Positions 31,386 to 39,636 of a stretch of 42,719 nucleotides of DNA are shown piece by piece (position 1 is the first letter of the stretch; every line of letters starts with the position of its first letter). The translations under genes and the position numbers were made by a program. The notes beneath the pieces were generated by a model that did not search any database, was not told the origin of the DNA, and worked only from the letters and a program-made list of their open reading frames with translations. Source of the stretch: Treponema sp. (lineage in GTDB: Bacteria > Spirochaetota > Spirochaetia > Treponematales > Breznakiellaceae); the NCBI GenBank assembly GCA_009780855.1, contig WQZG01000023.1, positions 1 to 42,719 on the forward strand, in the 5' to 3' direction.

Positions 31386-32387
31386 ATGTCCAAAAAAATA
31401 CCCGTTGTTTTGATTATTGTATTATTGTGCGCGGCAGCCGCCGCTGGCATCTGGCTTACAGCCGGCAGCAAAGAACCGGTCGCCGCAAGAACCGTAACTG
31501 CGCAGCCCGCAGCCGCCCCCGGTGTTTACACCTATAACGCCAATATTACCAGCGACAATATGCAGAATTGTATATCGCCGATGGCCCTTGAGCTTAAAAA
31601 AGTCTACGTTGATGTAGGCAGTACGGTAAAAAAGGGCGACCTGCTTTATCTGCTGGACGACAGCGATGTAGCCGCGGCCATGTCGCAGGCGCAGGCCGGG
31701 ATTCAGCTTGCCCAGGTTAATCTGGAAAGAGCTGAACTGGCCGCGGATACTACCGCGCAGATAGCGTCTAAATCCGCTTTCGACGCGGCGGAAGCAGCCT
31801 ACAACGAGGCGAAAGCAAACCTCGACAGGATTTCGGCCCTGCAGCCGCTGGGCGGAATCTCGCAGTCGGATTACGAGAAGGCCAGAATCGCGGTAGTTAA
31901 CGCCGAAGGCCAGTACAACCAGGCCAAAAACAATATCGATACCATGGGCCAGCAGTCGTCGCAGAATGTAAGGGCGGCCCAGGCCCAGCTTACACAGGCA
32001 AGGGCAAACTACGATGCGGTGCAGGTTAACGAAAGCAAACGGCGCGTAACCGCGAGATTTGACGGCATGGTCGCCGACATCTGGGCGCACGAAAACAACG
32101 ATATCGGGGCCGGCCAAAAAATAATGGACATAGTCGACTATGACAGTTTGATCCTGGAAATAACGGTAGACCAGTTCGAGATTAACCGCTTCAGGATTTC
32201 AGAAAAAATACCGGTTTACATCAATGCCCTGGATATGACAGTCAACGGCACAGTAACAAAGATTTCCAATCAGGCAATCAGGACAGGCGAAGTTTCCAGT
32301 TTTGCGGTAACCATCGGCCTGGACAGGAATCCGGCGCTTAAAATTGGGTTATCCGCGGAAGTAAGGAAGAATGTCCAAGATAATTGA
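31386..32387 (+). CDS. Membrane-fusion (HlyD/RND-adaptor-type) protein of the exporter
   Basis: 333 residues. An N-terminal membrane anchor or signal at about 5-25 (VVLIIVLLCAAAAAGIWL) leads into an Ala/Pro-rich segment. Then come half of a lipoyl domain (LELKKVYVDVGSTVKKGDLLYLLDD), an Ala/Gln-rich coiled-coil hairpin at about 90-215, the other lipoyl half (RRVTARFDGMVADI) and a beta-barrel domain. This is the periplasmic adaptor layout used with MacB-, RND- and some ABC-type exporters. It starts 1 nt after the MarR stop, and its own 3' end overlaps the first ABC gene by 17 bp. A matching outer-membrane channel is not in the window. Confidence 0.88.
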   Translation: MSKKIPVVLIIVLLCAAAAAGIWLTAGSKEPVAARTVTAQPAAAPGVYTYNANITSDNMQNCISPMALELKKVYVDVGSTVKKGDLLYLLDDSDVAAAMSQAQAGIQLAQVNLERAELAADTTAQIASKSAFDAAEAAYNEAKANLDRISALQPLGGISQSDYEKARIAVVNAEGQYNQAKNNIDTMGQQSSQNVRAAQAQLTQARANYDAVQVNESKRRVTARFDGMVADIWAHENNDIGAGQKIMDIVDYDSLILEITVDQFEINRFRISEKIPVYINALDMTVNGTVTKISNQAIRTGEVSSFAVTIGLDRNPALKIGLSAEVRKNVQDN

Positions 32388-34104
32388 ATACCTAAAGCCG
32401 TATTTGGGTATACTGGCGATTGCCATAATGCTCCTTGTTGTGCAGGCCATGTGTGATTTGGCCCTGCCGGATTACATGTCCGACATTATCAACAAGGGCA
32501 TAATGAACAACAGCATTGACTACATCCTGCAGATTGGCGGCAAAATGCTTCTGGTAACTCTGCTGGGCGCGGCCTCTTCCATAGCAATGGGCTACTGCGC
32601 CGCGACCATTGCGGCAGGAGTTTCGCACGACATCCGTTTTGACGTATTCCAGAAAGTACAGGGATTTTCAAACGCGGAAATCGACAAATTCGGCACAGCG
32701 AGCCTTATTACAAGAACGACAAACGACATAACCCAGATTCAGATGATGCTCCTTATAGCAATCCGCATGGTTTTTTATTCTCCGATACTGGGAACCGGCG
32801 GAGTCATAAACGCGGTTTCAAGATCCACATCAATGACCTGGATCATCGCGGTAACGGTAATAGTGCTGATCGGATTCATAATGGTCATGTTCGCGTTTGT
32901 AATGCCCAAATTCAGGATAGTACAGCAGCTTGTGGACAGGCTCAACCTGGTTTCCAAGGAAAACCTGCAGGGCATGCTCGTAATAAGGGCATTTAACACA
33001 CAGAAGTTCGAGCAGGACAGATTCGACGTCGCCAACAGAAACCTTACAGAAACCAATCTTTTCCTCAACCGCGCCATGGCCATGGCAATGCCGTTTGTAA
33101 TGCTCATAATGAACCTGACAATGATAATAATAATCTGGGTTGGCAGCACCCAGGTATCGGCGTTCAAAATGGAAGTCGGCGACATGCTGGCTTTTATGCA
33201 GTACGCCATGCAGATCATTATGTCGTTCCTTATGCTTTCGATAATGTTCATTCTGATTCCGCGCGCCGCGGTTTCTGCGGAAAGGATCAAGGACGTTCTG
33301 GAAACAGAAGATTCCATAAAAGATCCGGTCAAACCCCAAAAATATAAGGAAGATTTTACACCGGTAATAGAGTTTAAAAATGTAAATTTCCGCTACCCGG
33401 GCGGCGACAACAATGTGCTGGAAGATATAAATTTTACCGCAAAGCAGGGCGAAACAACGGCCATAATCGGCGCGACAGGAAGCGGCAAATCAACACTGGT
33501 TAATCTGTTAATCAGGTTTTACGACATAAGAGACGGTGAAATCCTAATCGACGGCATAGACATAAGAAACGTCGGCCTAAAGGATTTAAGAAAAAAAATA
33601 AGCTATATACCGCAAAAAAGCCTGCTGTTCTCCGGCACTATCCGTTCAAATTTATTATACGCGGATCAAAACGCCCCGGACGAGGCGCTGGAAAAGGCAG
33701 CCCGAATTTCGCAGTCAACGGAATTTATCGAGACAAAACCGGATAAATACGATGACATTATCGCCCAGGGCGGAGCCAACGTTTCCGGCGGACAGAGGCA
33801 GCGACTTTCAATCGCAAGGGCCATTGTAAAGAATTCACCGATCTACATTTTTGACGACAGTTTTTCCGCCCTCGATCTAAAGACCGACGCGGCGCTCAGG
33901 GCGGCTATAAAGAACGAATTAAAAAACACGACCCTCTTTATAGTGGCCCAGCGGATCAGCACCATCAAAGACGCGGAACAGATCATTGTTCTGGAAAAAG
34001 GAAAAATCGCCGGCATAGGCAAGCACAGGGATTTATTAAATAACTGCGAAGTTTACAGGGAAATCGCCACTTCCCAGCTGAGTGAGGAGGAGCTTTTGTT
34101 ATGA
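32371..34104 (+). CDS. Half-ABC exporter, degenerate-site subunit
   Basis: 577 residues: six transmembrane helices (about 10-310) fused to an ATPase domain. Walker A GATGSGKS is at about 366-373 and the signature VSGGQRQRL at about 470. Walker B ends IFDDS with Asp496 in place of the catalytic Glu, and the switch His is replaced by Gln527 (VAQRIS). In heterodimeric exporters such as TM287/288 and LmrCD, one subunit shows this pattern, forming the non-hydrolytic site. The partner is encoded directly downstream (ATGA overlap). The pair should export drugs or another amphipathic compound across the inner membrane. Confidence 0.93.
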   Translation: MSKIIEYLKPYLGILAIAIMLLVVQAMCDLALPDYMSDIINKGIMNNSIDYILQIGGKMLLVTLLGAASSIAMGYCAATIAAGVSHDIRFDVFQKVQGFSNAEIDKFGTASLITRTTNDITQIQMMLLIAIRMVFYSPILGTGGVINAVSRSTSMTWIIAVTVIVLIGFIMVMFAFVMPKFRIVQQLVDRLNLVSKENLQGMLVIRAFNTQKFEQDRFDVANRNLTETNLFLNRAMAMAMPFVMLIMNLTMIIIIWVGSTQVSAFKMEVGDMLAFMQYAMQIIMSFLMLSIMFILIPRAAVSAERIKDVLETEDSIKDPVKPQKYKEDFTPVIEFKNVNFRYPGGDNNVLEDINFTAKQGETTAIIGATGSGKSTLVNLLIRFYDIRDGEILIDGIDIRNVGLKDLRKKISYIPQKSLLFSGTIRSNLLYADQNAPDEALEKAARISQSTEFIETKPDKYDDIIAQGGANVSGGQRQRLSIARAIVKNSPIYIFDDSFSALDLKTDAALRAAIKNELKNTTLFIVAQRISTIKDAEQIIVLEKGKIAGIGKHRDLLNNCEVYREIATSQLSEEELLL

Positions 34105-36014
34105 GCGATCAAAAATCCTCCTCCGGAACCGGCAGAATAGGACGGGCCAACGCGGGCCGCAGCAGCGAAACAGGCCGTAGGCGCCGCGGGGGCGGAATGG
34201 GCGGCCCCATGGGAAGAATGGGCGCGGCTCCGGAAAAAGCAAAAGACTTCGCCAAAACCATAAGGAAACTGGTCCAGTACCTTATGCCGTACAGCAAAAC
34301 AATTATCGCTGTTTTTACACTGGCGATTTTATCCGTAGTATTTTCCATCGCGGGGCCCAAGATACTCGGAAAGGCGACAACCAAACTTATAGAAGGCCTT
34401 ATGGCGTACTGGACCGGCACAGGACTTCTGACAGACTTTGGATACATTGGGCGCATCATCGGCCTATTGGTCGTACTCTATGTCTTTTCTTCAATATGTT
34501 CCTACGCGCAATCTTTCCTTATGTCCCGCGTTTCAATGAGCGTTACATATAATCTGCGCAAAGACATATCCGCCAAAATACCGCGGATTCCGCTTAGTTA
34601 TTATGATACCCGTACCCACGGCGAAGTACTCTCGCGCATCACCAACGACATTGACCTGGTTTCCACAACACTCAACCAGTCGCTTACCCAGCTTATAACG
34701 TCGGCGACAACGCTGGTCGGCGTCTTTGTAATGATGGTCTCCATAAGCGGCCTTATGACTTTCGCGGCGCTTGTCGTAATTCCGTTTTCCATGGGGATAA
34801 TGGCTTTTGTCATAAGCAAGTCGCAAATCTACTTCAGGGGACAGCAAAAATGGCTGGGAGAGGCAAACGGCATTATCGAAGAAAATTACAGCGGCCACAA
34901 CATTGTCCAGGCTTTTAACGGGGAAGCCGACGCGGTAGAGGAATTTGAAGGAGCCAATAACGAACTCCAGAAGAACGCGACAAAGTCAATGTTCATTACA
35001 AGCATACTGCAGCCGATCATGATGTTTGTCGGCAATCTGGGTTATGTAATGGTCGCGGTATTGGGCGGCTACCTGGCGTCTGTAGGCAAAATTTCCATAG
35101 GCGACATCCAGGCCTTTATTCAGTACATGCGCAATTTTACCCAGCCAATAACCCAGCTCGCTTCAATTTCCAATACCCTGCAGTCAACGGTCGCGGCCGC
35201 GGAACGCGTGTTTGAATTCCTTGACGAGCCGGAAGAATCGCCGGATAAACAATTAATTCAGATTGAAAATCTAAAAGGCGATGTGTCATTCCAGCACATG
35301 CACTTTGGTTATAACCCGGACAAAATAATAATCAATGATTTCTCCGCGGAAGTTAAGGCCGGGCAGAAGGTAGCCATTGTCGGACCGACAGGCGCCGGCA
35401 AGACAACAATCGTCAAACTGCTGATGAGGTTCTACGACGCCAACAGCGGCCGGATTTTGGTGGACGGAAACAATATCTATGATCTGCCCAGGCCGGAACT
35501 GCGCAATATGTTCGGCATGGTACTGCAGGAGACCTGGCTTTACAACGCCAGCATTCTGGAAAATATCCGTTACGGCACCTTTGGCGCAACCGACGCAGAA
35601 GTAATGGCGGCGGCCAAAGCGGCGCACTGCGACGAGTTTATACGCGCGCTGCCCGGCGGCTACGGCATGGTGCTTAACGAAGACGCAAGCAATATCTCGC
35701 AGGGGCAAAAGCAGCTGTTTACAATTGCACGCGTAATACTGGCCAATCCCAAAATCCTGATACTGGACGAGGCGACAAGTTCCGTAGACACACGCACCGA
35801 GATCCTGATCCAGAAGGCGATGAACGAGCTGATGAAGGGCCGCACCTCGTTTGTCATTGCGCACAGGCTGTCAACGATAAAGGACGCGGATTTGATTTTT
35901 GTAATGAAAGACGGCGATATAGTCGAGCAGGGCAATCACACGCAGCTGCTTAAAGCAAACGGATTTTATGCCGATTTGTATAATTCACAGTTTAATAAAG
36001 GAATCGTGGAATAA
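34101..36014 (+). CDS. Half-ABC exporter, catalytic-site subunit
   Basis: 637 residues. The first 45 or so are Gly/Arg/Ser-rich and probably disordered. Six membrane helices follow, then an ATPase domain with Walker A GPTGAGKT, an altered signature ISQGQKQLF instead of LSGGQ, complete Walker B with Glu557 (ILDEATSS), and switch His588 (IAHRLST). Its canonical Walker motifs pair with the canonical signature of the upstream subunit, giving one working ATP site in the heterodimer. The start overlaps the upstream stop (ATGA) with GAGGAGG close before it. The next gene, a second membrane-fusion protein, begins 2 nt after its stop. Confidence 0.93.
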   Translation: MSDQKSSSGTGRIGRANAGRSSETGRRRRGGGMGGPMGRMGAAPEKAKDFAKTIRKLVQYLMPYSKTIIAVFTLAILSVVFSIAGPKILGKATTKLIEGLMAYWTGTGLLTDFGYIGRIIGLLVVLYVFSSICSYAQSFLMSRVSMSVTYNLRKDISAKIPRIPLSYYDTRTHGEVLSRITNDIDLVSTTLNQSLTQLITSATTLVGVFVMMVSISGLMTFAALVVIPFSMGIMAFVISKSQIYFRGQQKWLGEANGIIEENYSGHNIVQAFNGEADAVEEFEGANNELQKNATKSMFITSILQPIMMFVGNLGYVMVAVLGGYLASVGKISIGDIQAFIQYMRNFTQPITQLASISNTLQSTVAAAERVFEFLDEPEESPDKQLIQIENLKGDVSFQHMHFGYNPDKIIINDFSAEVKAGQKVAIVGPTGAGKTTIVKLLMRFYDANSGRILVDGNNIYDLPRPELRNMFGMVLQETWLYNASILENIRYGTFGATDAEVMAAAKAAHCDEFIRALPGGYGMVLNEDASNISQGQKQLFTIARVILANPKILILDEATSSVDTRTEILIQKAMNELMKGRTSFVIAHRLSTIKDADLIFVMKDGDIVEQGNHTQLLKANGFYADLYNSQFNKGIVE

Positions 36015-36016
36015 TT

Positions 36017-36712
36017 ATGGAAAACAAGGAAGCAGAAAAAAAAGAGACCGAGAAAAAAGCGGACGGGAAAAAAAGCAAGATTAATCCCAAAACCAAAAAA
36101 GTCATCGGCATTGCCGTAGTCATAGTTGTGATTGCCGGTTTGTGTGTCGCCGGTTATTTCTTCTGGACAACGATTACCTGGCTTACTACCCAGAACGCAA
36201 AAGTAACGGCGACAACCATCAACATTATACCAATGACCGCGGGAAGGCTTACGCGCTGGACAGTGAACGAAGGCGATATGGTCACAGAAAACGAAGTGAT
36301 CGGGCGGGTTGAAAACACAAGCTACCTCCGTTCACCGATAAACGGCCAGGTCGTAAAATCAAACGCCGTCATCAACCAGCTTGTATCCCAGGCCTCCGTA
36401 ATCGGGGTAATAGCCGACACATCCGACATGTACATCCTGGCCAATATTGAAGAAACAAAAATAATGAAGGTACACGAAGGCCAGAAGGTTAATGTTGTAC
36501 TGGACGCCTTCCCGCGCCGCACCTTTGAGGGCATTGTCGCGGAGATCAACATGCTCACCCAGGACGCTTTGGGAGGTTCAATGAGCCTGACCACCTCCGG
36601 TACCTACGTTAAAATAACCAAACTCATACCGGTAAAGATCAGGTTAACAGGCGATGTTGATTTGGCCCAGATTCTTGGCACCAACGCGACGATCAGCATA
36701 AGGCTGCGCTAG
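36017..36712 (+). CDS. Second, hairpin-less membrane-fusion protein of the exporter operon
   Basis: 231 residues. A highly charged N-terminus (about 1-30, Lys/Glu-rich) is followed by one membrane helix (about 33-56, IGIAVVIVVIAGLCVAGYFFW). A barrel-sandwich/lipoyl-like region follows (MTAGRLTRWTVNEGDMVTENEVIGRV and SPINGQVVKS, about 72-115), then a beta-barrel domain like the EmrA/HlyD adaptor end (MYILANIEETKIMKVHEGQKV). The two lipoyl halves are joined almost directly, so the coiled-coil hairpin present in most adaptors is missing. The final gene of the operon, it lies 2 nt behind the ABC subunit. Its last codons and stop are the first copy of a threefold tandem repeat. Confidence 0.85.
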   Translation: MENKEAEKKETEKKADGKKSKINPKTKKVIGIAVVIVVIAGLCVAGYFFWTTITWLTTQNAKVTATTINIIPMTAGRLTRWTVNEGDMVTENEVIGRVENTSYLRSPINGQVVKSNAVINQLVSQASVIGVIADTSDMYILANIEETKIMKVHEGQKVNVVLDAFPRRTFEGIVAEINMLTQDALGGSMSLTTSGTYVKITKLIPVKIRLTGDVDLAQILGTNATISIRLR

Positions 36713-36746
36713 CTGCCAGGCTGCGTTAACTGCAAGGCTGCGCTAA
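36701..36746 (+). repeat. Threefold 17-bp-period repeat of the gene end
   Basis: aggctgcg(c/t)ta plus one base occurs at 36701-36712, 36718-36729 and 36735-36746. Each copy reads Arg-Leu-Arg-stop in its own frame; only the first is in frame with the gene. Confidence 0.8.
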
Positions 36747-36765
36747 GTAAAAAAAACTTTTTGCG

Positions 36766-36798
36766 AGCTGCCAAAGAATTTTTTCTTTGGCAGCTTTT
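36766..36798. terminator. Terminator between the exporter operon and the convergent binding-protein gene
   Basis: Twelve-bp stem agctgccaaaga / tctttggcagct with a short A/T loop (36766-36794). A T tract follows on the plus strand (tttt) and a longer one on the minus strand (about 8 nt away). Confidence 0.8.
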
Positions 36799-36820
36799 GA
36801 TTTATTATTTTAAGAATCTT

Positions 36821-38398
36821 TTATTTTAAGAAGTTATTTGCGGCTGCTTCTGCAATGCCGGCTTTTTCCCATTCAAGACCGCCCAGTTTATCAAACTCGG
36901 CAACCCATGCTGTCCAGTTGGCCTGTGTTAATTGCCTCTGGCCGGTAAGGAATTCCATAACTCCCTGCTCATAAAAACGTTTGAGGTCGCCGTTCGGCAG
37001 CGGAAGAGTATCAACACCCATCACATTAACCCACGGACATGCCTGCATTTCGCGCAGGGTAACAAGGGCGCTCATGGTTTTACCGGATGTGGGGGCCTTA
37101 TAGGTCGGATACCTGGAAACCAGTTCGGCGTCGGTATTGCGCTGGATATAACCGCGGAGCTGGATTAACGGAATAATTTCAGGCTGGGTATAAGCTTTGG
37201 AAGGATCGGGCAACCCTGTATCAAGCGGAACGCCTGCGGAATCCAGATTATAATTTACGCCTTTTTCTCCCCAGCCCAGCAGGTAATAAGCCTCGTCTGT
37301 TGCCATCCATTCAAAAATTTTGGCAATAACGGGGGATTTGCCTTCTTTGGCGGCTTTGGCGGAAACCGAAATTATCCCGTATGAACCGGTATAGGTTCCT
37401 ACAGCGGATTGACCCTGGGGTCCTTTGGGAGGATTGAGTACTATCCAGTCGCCGTTGGGGAAGTTCTTGTCAAAGGGAGCGTAGTTGGATTCGGATGCGT
37501 AGGCTGAATGGTTTTCCCTCATCAGGCCGAACCGCCCCTGTTTCCATGACGCCCTAAAATCATCCCTTGTATAGCTAATCCAGTTGGGATCAATGATTTT
37601 TTCATCAATCATTTGCTTTACATAGGAAAGCGCGTTAAAATAGGCCGGCTTGCGTACGTTCAGTCCAGCGTCGGCTTTAGTAAGGTTCCAGGTTCCGGCA
37701 ACACCAAAGGCTCCAAACAGCGGATCCATCCGTGTGCCAAGGCCTTCCGAACCGGAGGTAACGTCAAGAAAAGCGCCATAACCGTAAGTATCGGCTCTGC
37801 CGTTGCCGTCGGGGTCATTATTGGTAAAAGCCCTCATTACACTAAGGTATTCATCGGTAGTAGACGGAACTTTTTGACCGGTTTTGTCCAGCCAGTCCTT
37901 GCGGATAAGCATTCCTTCGTTCATGGGCTGTCCGCCGCCTGCATACGGAATTCCGTAGGATTTCCCGCTGATAGTCGTAAAATCGCGGCCATCAGTACCC
38001 GCGTACAGCCTGGTCCAGTTGGGAATCAGAGGGTACATATCATCAACCTGGGCGATTGTTCCGGTAGGAACAAGGGGTACCAGGTTTGAGCGATCTATCC
38101 ACAGCATATCCGGGAGACTGTTGGCCGCAGCGGCCGCGTTTGTTTTGGTAACGCGATCGCCTGCGTTGCTGGGCAGCATTGTCAGAACCCAGTTTACATT
38201 CAGCTTGTCTTTTACCATCTGGAACGCTTTCCAGTTGGCGGGGGGCGGCCCTGCTTCGCTGGAAGTGGGAATGTACCAGAACTCAACAGTTACCGGGCCG
38301 GTTTGCGCGGCCCCCTGCTGATCCGTTCCTCCGCTGGCAAAGATAAAAGATCCTGTCAGCAAGATAAGAATCACCAATAAAAACAGTTTACCTTTCAT
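36821..38398 (-). CDS. Extracellular solute-binding protein (LplA-type, CUT1 sugar transporter)
   Basis: 525 residues, the size of LplA-like binding proteins. Signal peptide at about 1-21 (LFLLVILILLTGSFIFA, then SGG), with no Cys, so probably periplasmic rather than a lipoprotein. Mature part: VTVEFWYIPTSSEAG, NSLPDMLWIDRS, YGIPYAGGG, MLIRKDWLDKTGQ, and the DPDGNGRADTYGYG calcium-loop-like segment common in this subfamily. These proteins deliver oligosaccharides to a two-permease ABC complex. No permease or ATPase gene is adjacent, so it is an orphan here. AAGGAG is 5 nt before the ATG. Confidence 0.9.
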   Translation of the reverse strand: MKGKLFLLVILILLTGSFIFASGGTDQQGAAQTGPVTVEFWYIPTSSEAGPPPANWKAFQMVKDKLNVNWVLTMLPSNAGDRVTKTNAAAAANSLPDMLWIDRSNLVPLVPTGTIAQVDDMYPLIPNWTRLYAGTDGRDFTTISGKSYGIPYAGGGQPMNEGMLIRKDWLDKTGQKVPSTTDEYLSVMRAFTNNDPDGNGRADTYGYGAFLDVTSGSEGLGTRMDPLFGAFGVAGTWNLTKADAGLNVRKPAYFNALSYVKQMIDEKIIDPNWISYTRDDFRASWKQGRFGLMRENHSAYASESNYAPFDKNFPNGDWIVLNPPKGPQGQSAVGTYTGSYGIISVSAKAAKEGKSPVIAKIFEWMATDEAYYLLGWGEKGVNYNLDSAGVPLDTGLPDPSKAYTQPEIIPLIQLRGYIQRNTDAELVSRYPTYKAPTSGKTMSALVTLREMQACPWVNVMGVDTLPLPNGDLKRFYEQGVMEFLTGQRQLTQANWTAWVAEFDKLGGLEWEKAGIAEAAANNFLK

Positions 38399-38425
38399 TT
38401 AAACTCCTTGGTATATTTGCATACT

Positions 38426-38454
38426 AGTATAATTTTAATGGTTATTTTATTCAA
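38426..38454 (-). promoter_or_regulatory. Promoter of the orphan binding-protein gene
   Basis: TTGAAT (38454-38449), 17 nt, TATACT (38431-38426) on the minus strand, 28 nt before the ATG. Divergent from the promoter at 38476. Confidence 0.7.
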
Positions 38455-38475
38455 TTACATCTGATATTAATAACA

Positions 38476-38504
38476 TTGAAAAAAACGCTGTTTTATGTTA
38501 AAAT
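38476..38504 (+). promoter_or_regulatory. Promoter of the DUF2804-like gene, predicting a leaderless mRNA
   Basis: TTGAAA (38476-38481), 17 nt, TAAAAT (38499-38504). Initiation 6-8 nt after the -10 would fall at 38510-38512, on or next to the ATG at 38512. There is no Shine-Dalgarno. Confidence 0.65.
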
Positions 38505-38511
38505 AAAACAA

Positions 38512-39618
38512 ATGTACGTCAGGGAAATTCAGCCGCCAAGGGCCACGCCCATTGATAAGGGAAAGCAGGTACAGGGCACCTGGACAGAAGCTTTTGATGA
38601 GGTAAATCTGCTTGACATACGCAAACCTTACCGGTTCCCCATACCCAGGGGATTAAGAGACTCCAGGATAAAGGAATGGGAATCATTTTTAATCCAGGAT
38701 GACAAATACCTGCTGTTTGCCGTTTTGGCCAATATCAAGGTCTGCCGCTACGCTTCGATAATTCTGTATGACAAGGAAAATAAAGAAAAACTCTGGTTTA
38801 AAAAATTAATACCTGGTACAGGCTGGCATCTGCCAAGATCCCTAAAAAACGCATCGGTAGATTCAAGGTCCTGGGGATTTTTCTTCAGAATACACAGCTG
38901 GCTTGATGCCCATACAATAAAACTGGACCTGGATATAGAACCGACCCGCAAAAGGCCTTCCTTTACGGCGCACGCTGAGTTCAACCTGGCTGAAGAACCC
39001 GGTCAGCCGATGGTTCAGCCGCAGGCTGTTCAGCCTGAAGCTGCTCAGTCTATAGCTGTTCAGCCTTTAACTGTAAGTCTTATGTACGCGGAAAACCGCG
39101 GCATGTATACATACAAAACCATGGCGCCTGTCAGGGGAGATATGGTTTTTGGAGGAAGGCATATTTCCCTAAACCCGGCCAGGACAAGCGGGCTCTTTTG
39201 TGATTTTAAGGGATTTTTCCCGTATGGAGGGAATTCGCAATGGTGCGGCGCGCTTTTCCTGGATGCTGCCGGCCGCAGAATCGGTTTTACCGTGTCTGAG
39301 AACCCGGCCAGGGAATCGTACGCCAATAACGAAAACTGTCTGTGGATAGACGGCGTTCTTACCCCGCTGCCGCCGGTTAAAATAACACGCAATGCAGAAG
39401 ATGAACCGGAGTGGATTATTCAGGATATGGAAGGAATGGTTGACCTGGTATTTACGCCCGTTGTTCAGATAAGGTATAAACTGAATATTCTCCTTTCGCA
39501 GTCCTTTTATGACAGTCCGCCGGGACTTTTTAACGGAATGATAGTAAGCTCAAAGGGAGAAGAAATTCACCTTAAAAATGTATACGGACTTGGAGAAAAA
39601 CTGCATTTGCAGGTATAA
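38512..39618 (+). CDS. DUF2804-like protein
   Basis: 368 residues from ATG 38512. The frame extends to TTG 38476, but that TTG is the -35 box of a good promoter, so the ATG is preferred. I recognise it only as resembling DUF2804 proteins by its overall pattern: aromatic-rich beta segments such as SWGFFFRIHSWLDAHTIKLD, a central GMYTYKTMAPVRGDMVFGG, FCDFKGFFPY, and the C-terminal IRYKLNILLSQSFYDSPPG and YGLGEKLHLQV. The fold looks all-beta, possibly lipocalin- or lectin-like. At about 165-185 it has an imperfect VQP/AVQP repeat. No signal peptide. Function unknown. The downstream gene starts 18 bp later. Confidence 0.7.
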   Translation: MYVREIQPPRATPIDKGKQVQGTWTEAFDEVNLLDIRKPYRFPIPRGLRDSRIKEWESFLIQDDKYLLFAVLANIKVCRYASIILYDKENKEKLWFKKLIPGTGWHLPRSLKNASVDSRSWGFFFRIHSWLDAHTIKLDLDIEPTRKRPSFTAHAEFNLAEEPGQPMVQPQAVQPEAAQSIAVQPLTVSLMYAENRGMYTYKTMAPVRGDMVFGGRHISLNPARTSGLFCDFKGFFPYGGNSQWCGALFLDAAGRRIGFTVSENPARESYANNENCLWIDGVLTPLPPVKITRNAEDEPEWIIQDMEGMVDLVFTPVVQIRYKLNILLSQSFYDSPPGLFNGMIVSSKGEEIHLKNVYGLGEKLHLQV

Positions 39619-39636
39619 AAATTACAGGTATTAAAA

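Noticed and set aside
31422-32117. 231-codon open frame on the minus strand inside the adaptor gene
   Set aside because: It is opposite the repetitive Ala/Gln coiled-coil coding region, which favours long antisense frames by composition.
38476-38511. TTG start of the DUF2804-like gene
   Set aside because: The TTG is part of a -35 box with a matching -10 17 nt later; the ATG at 38512 is preferred.
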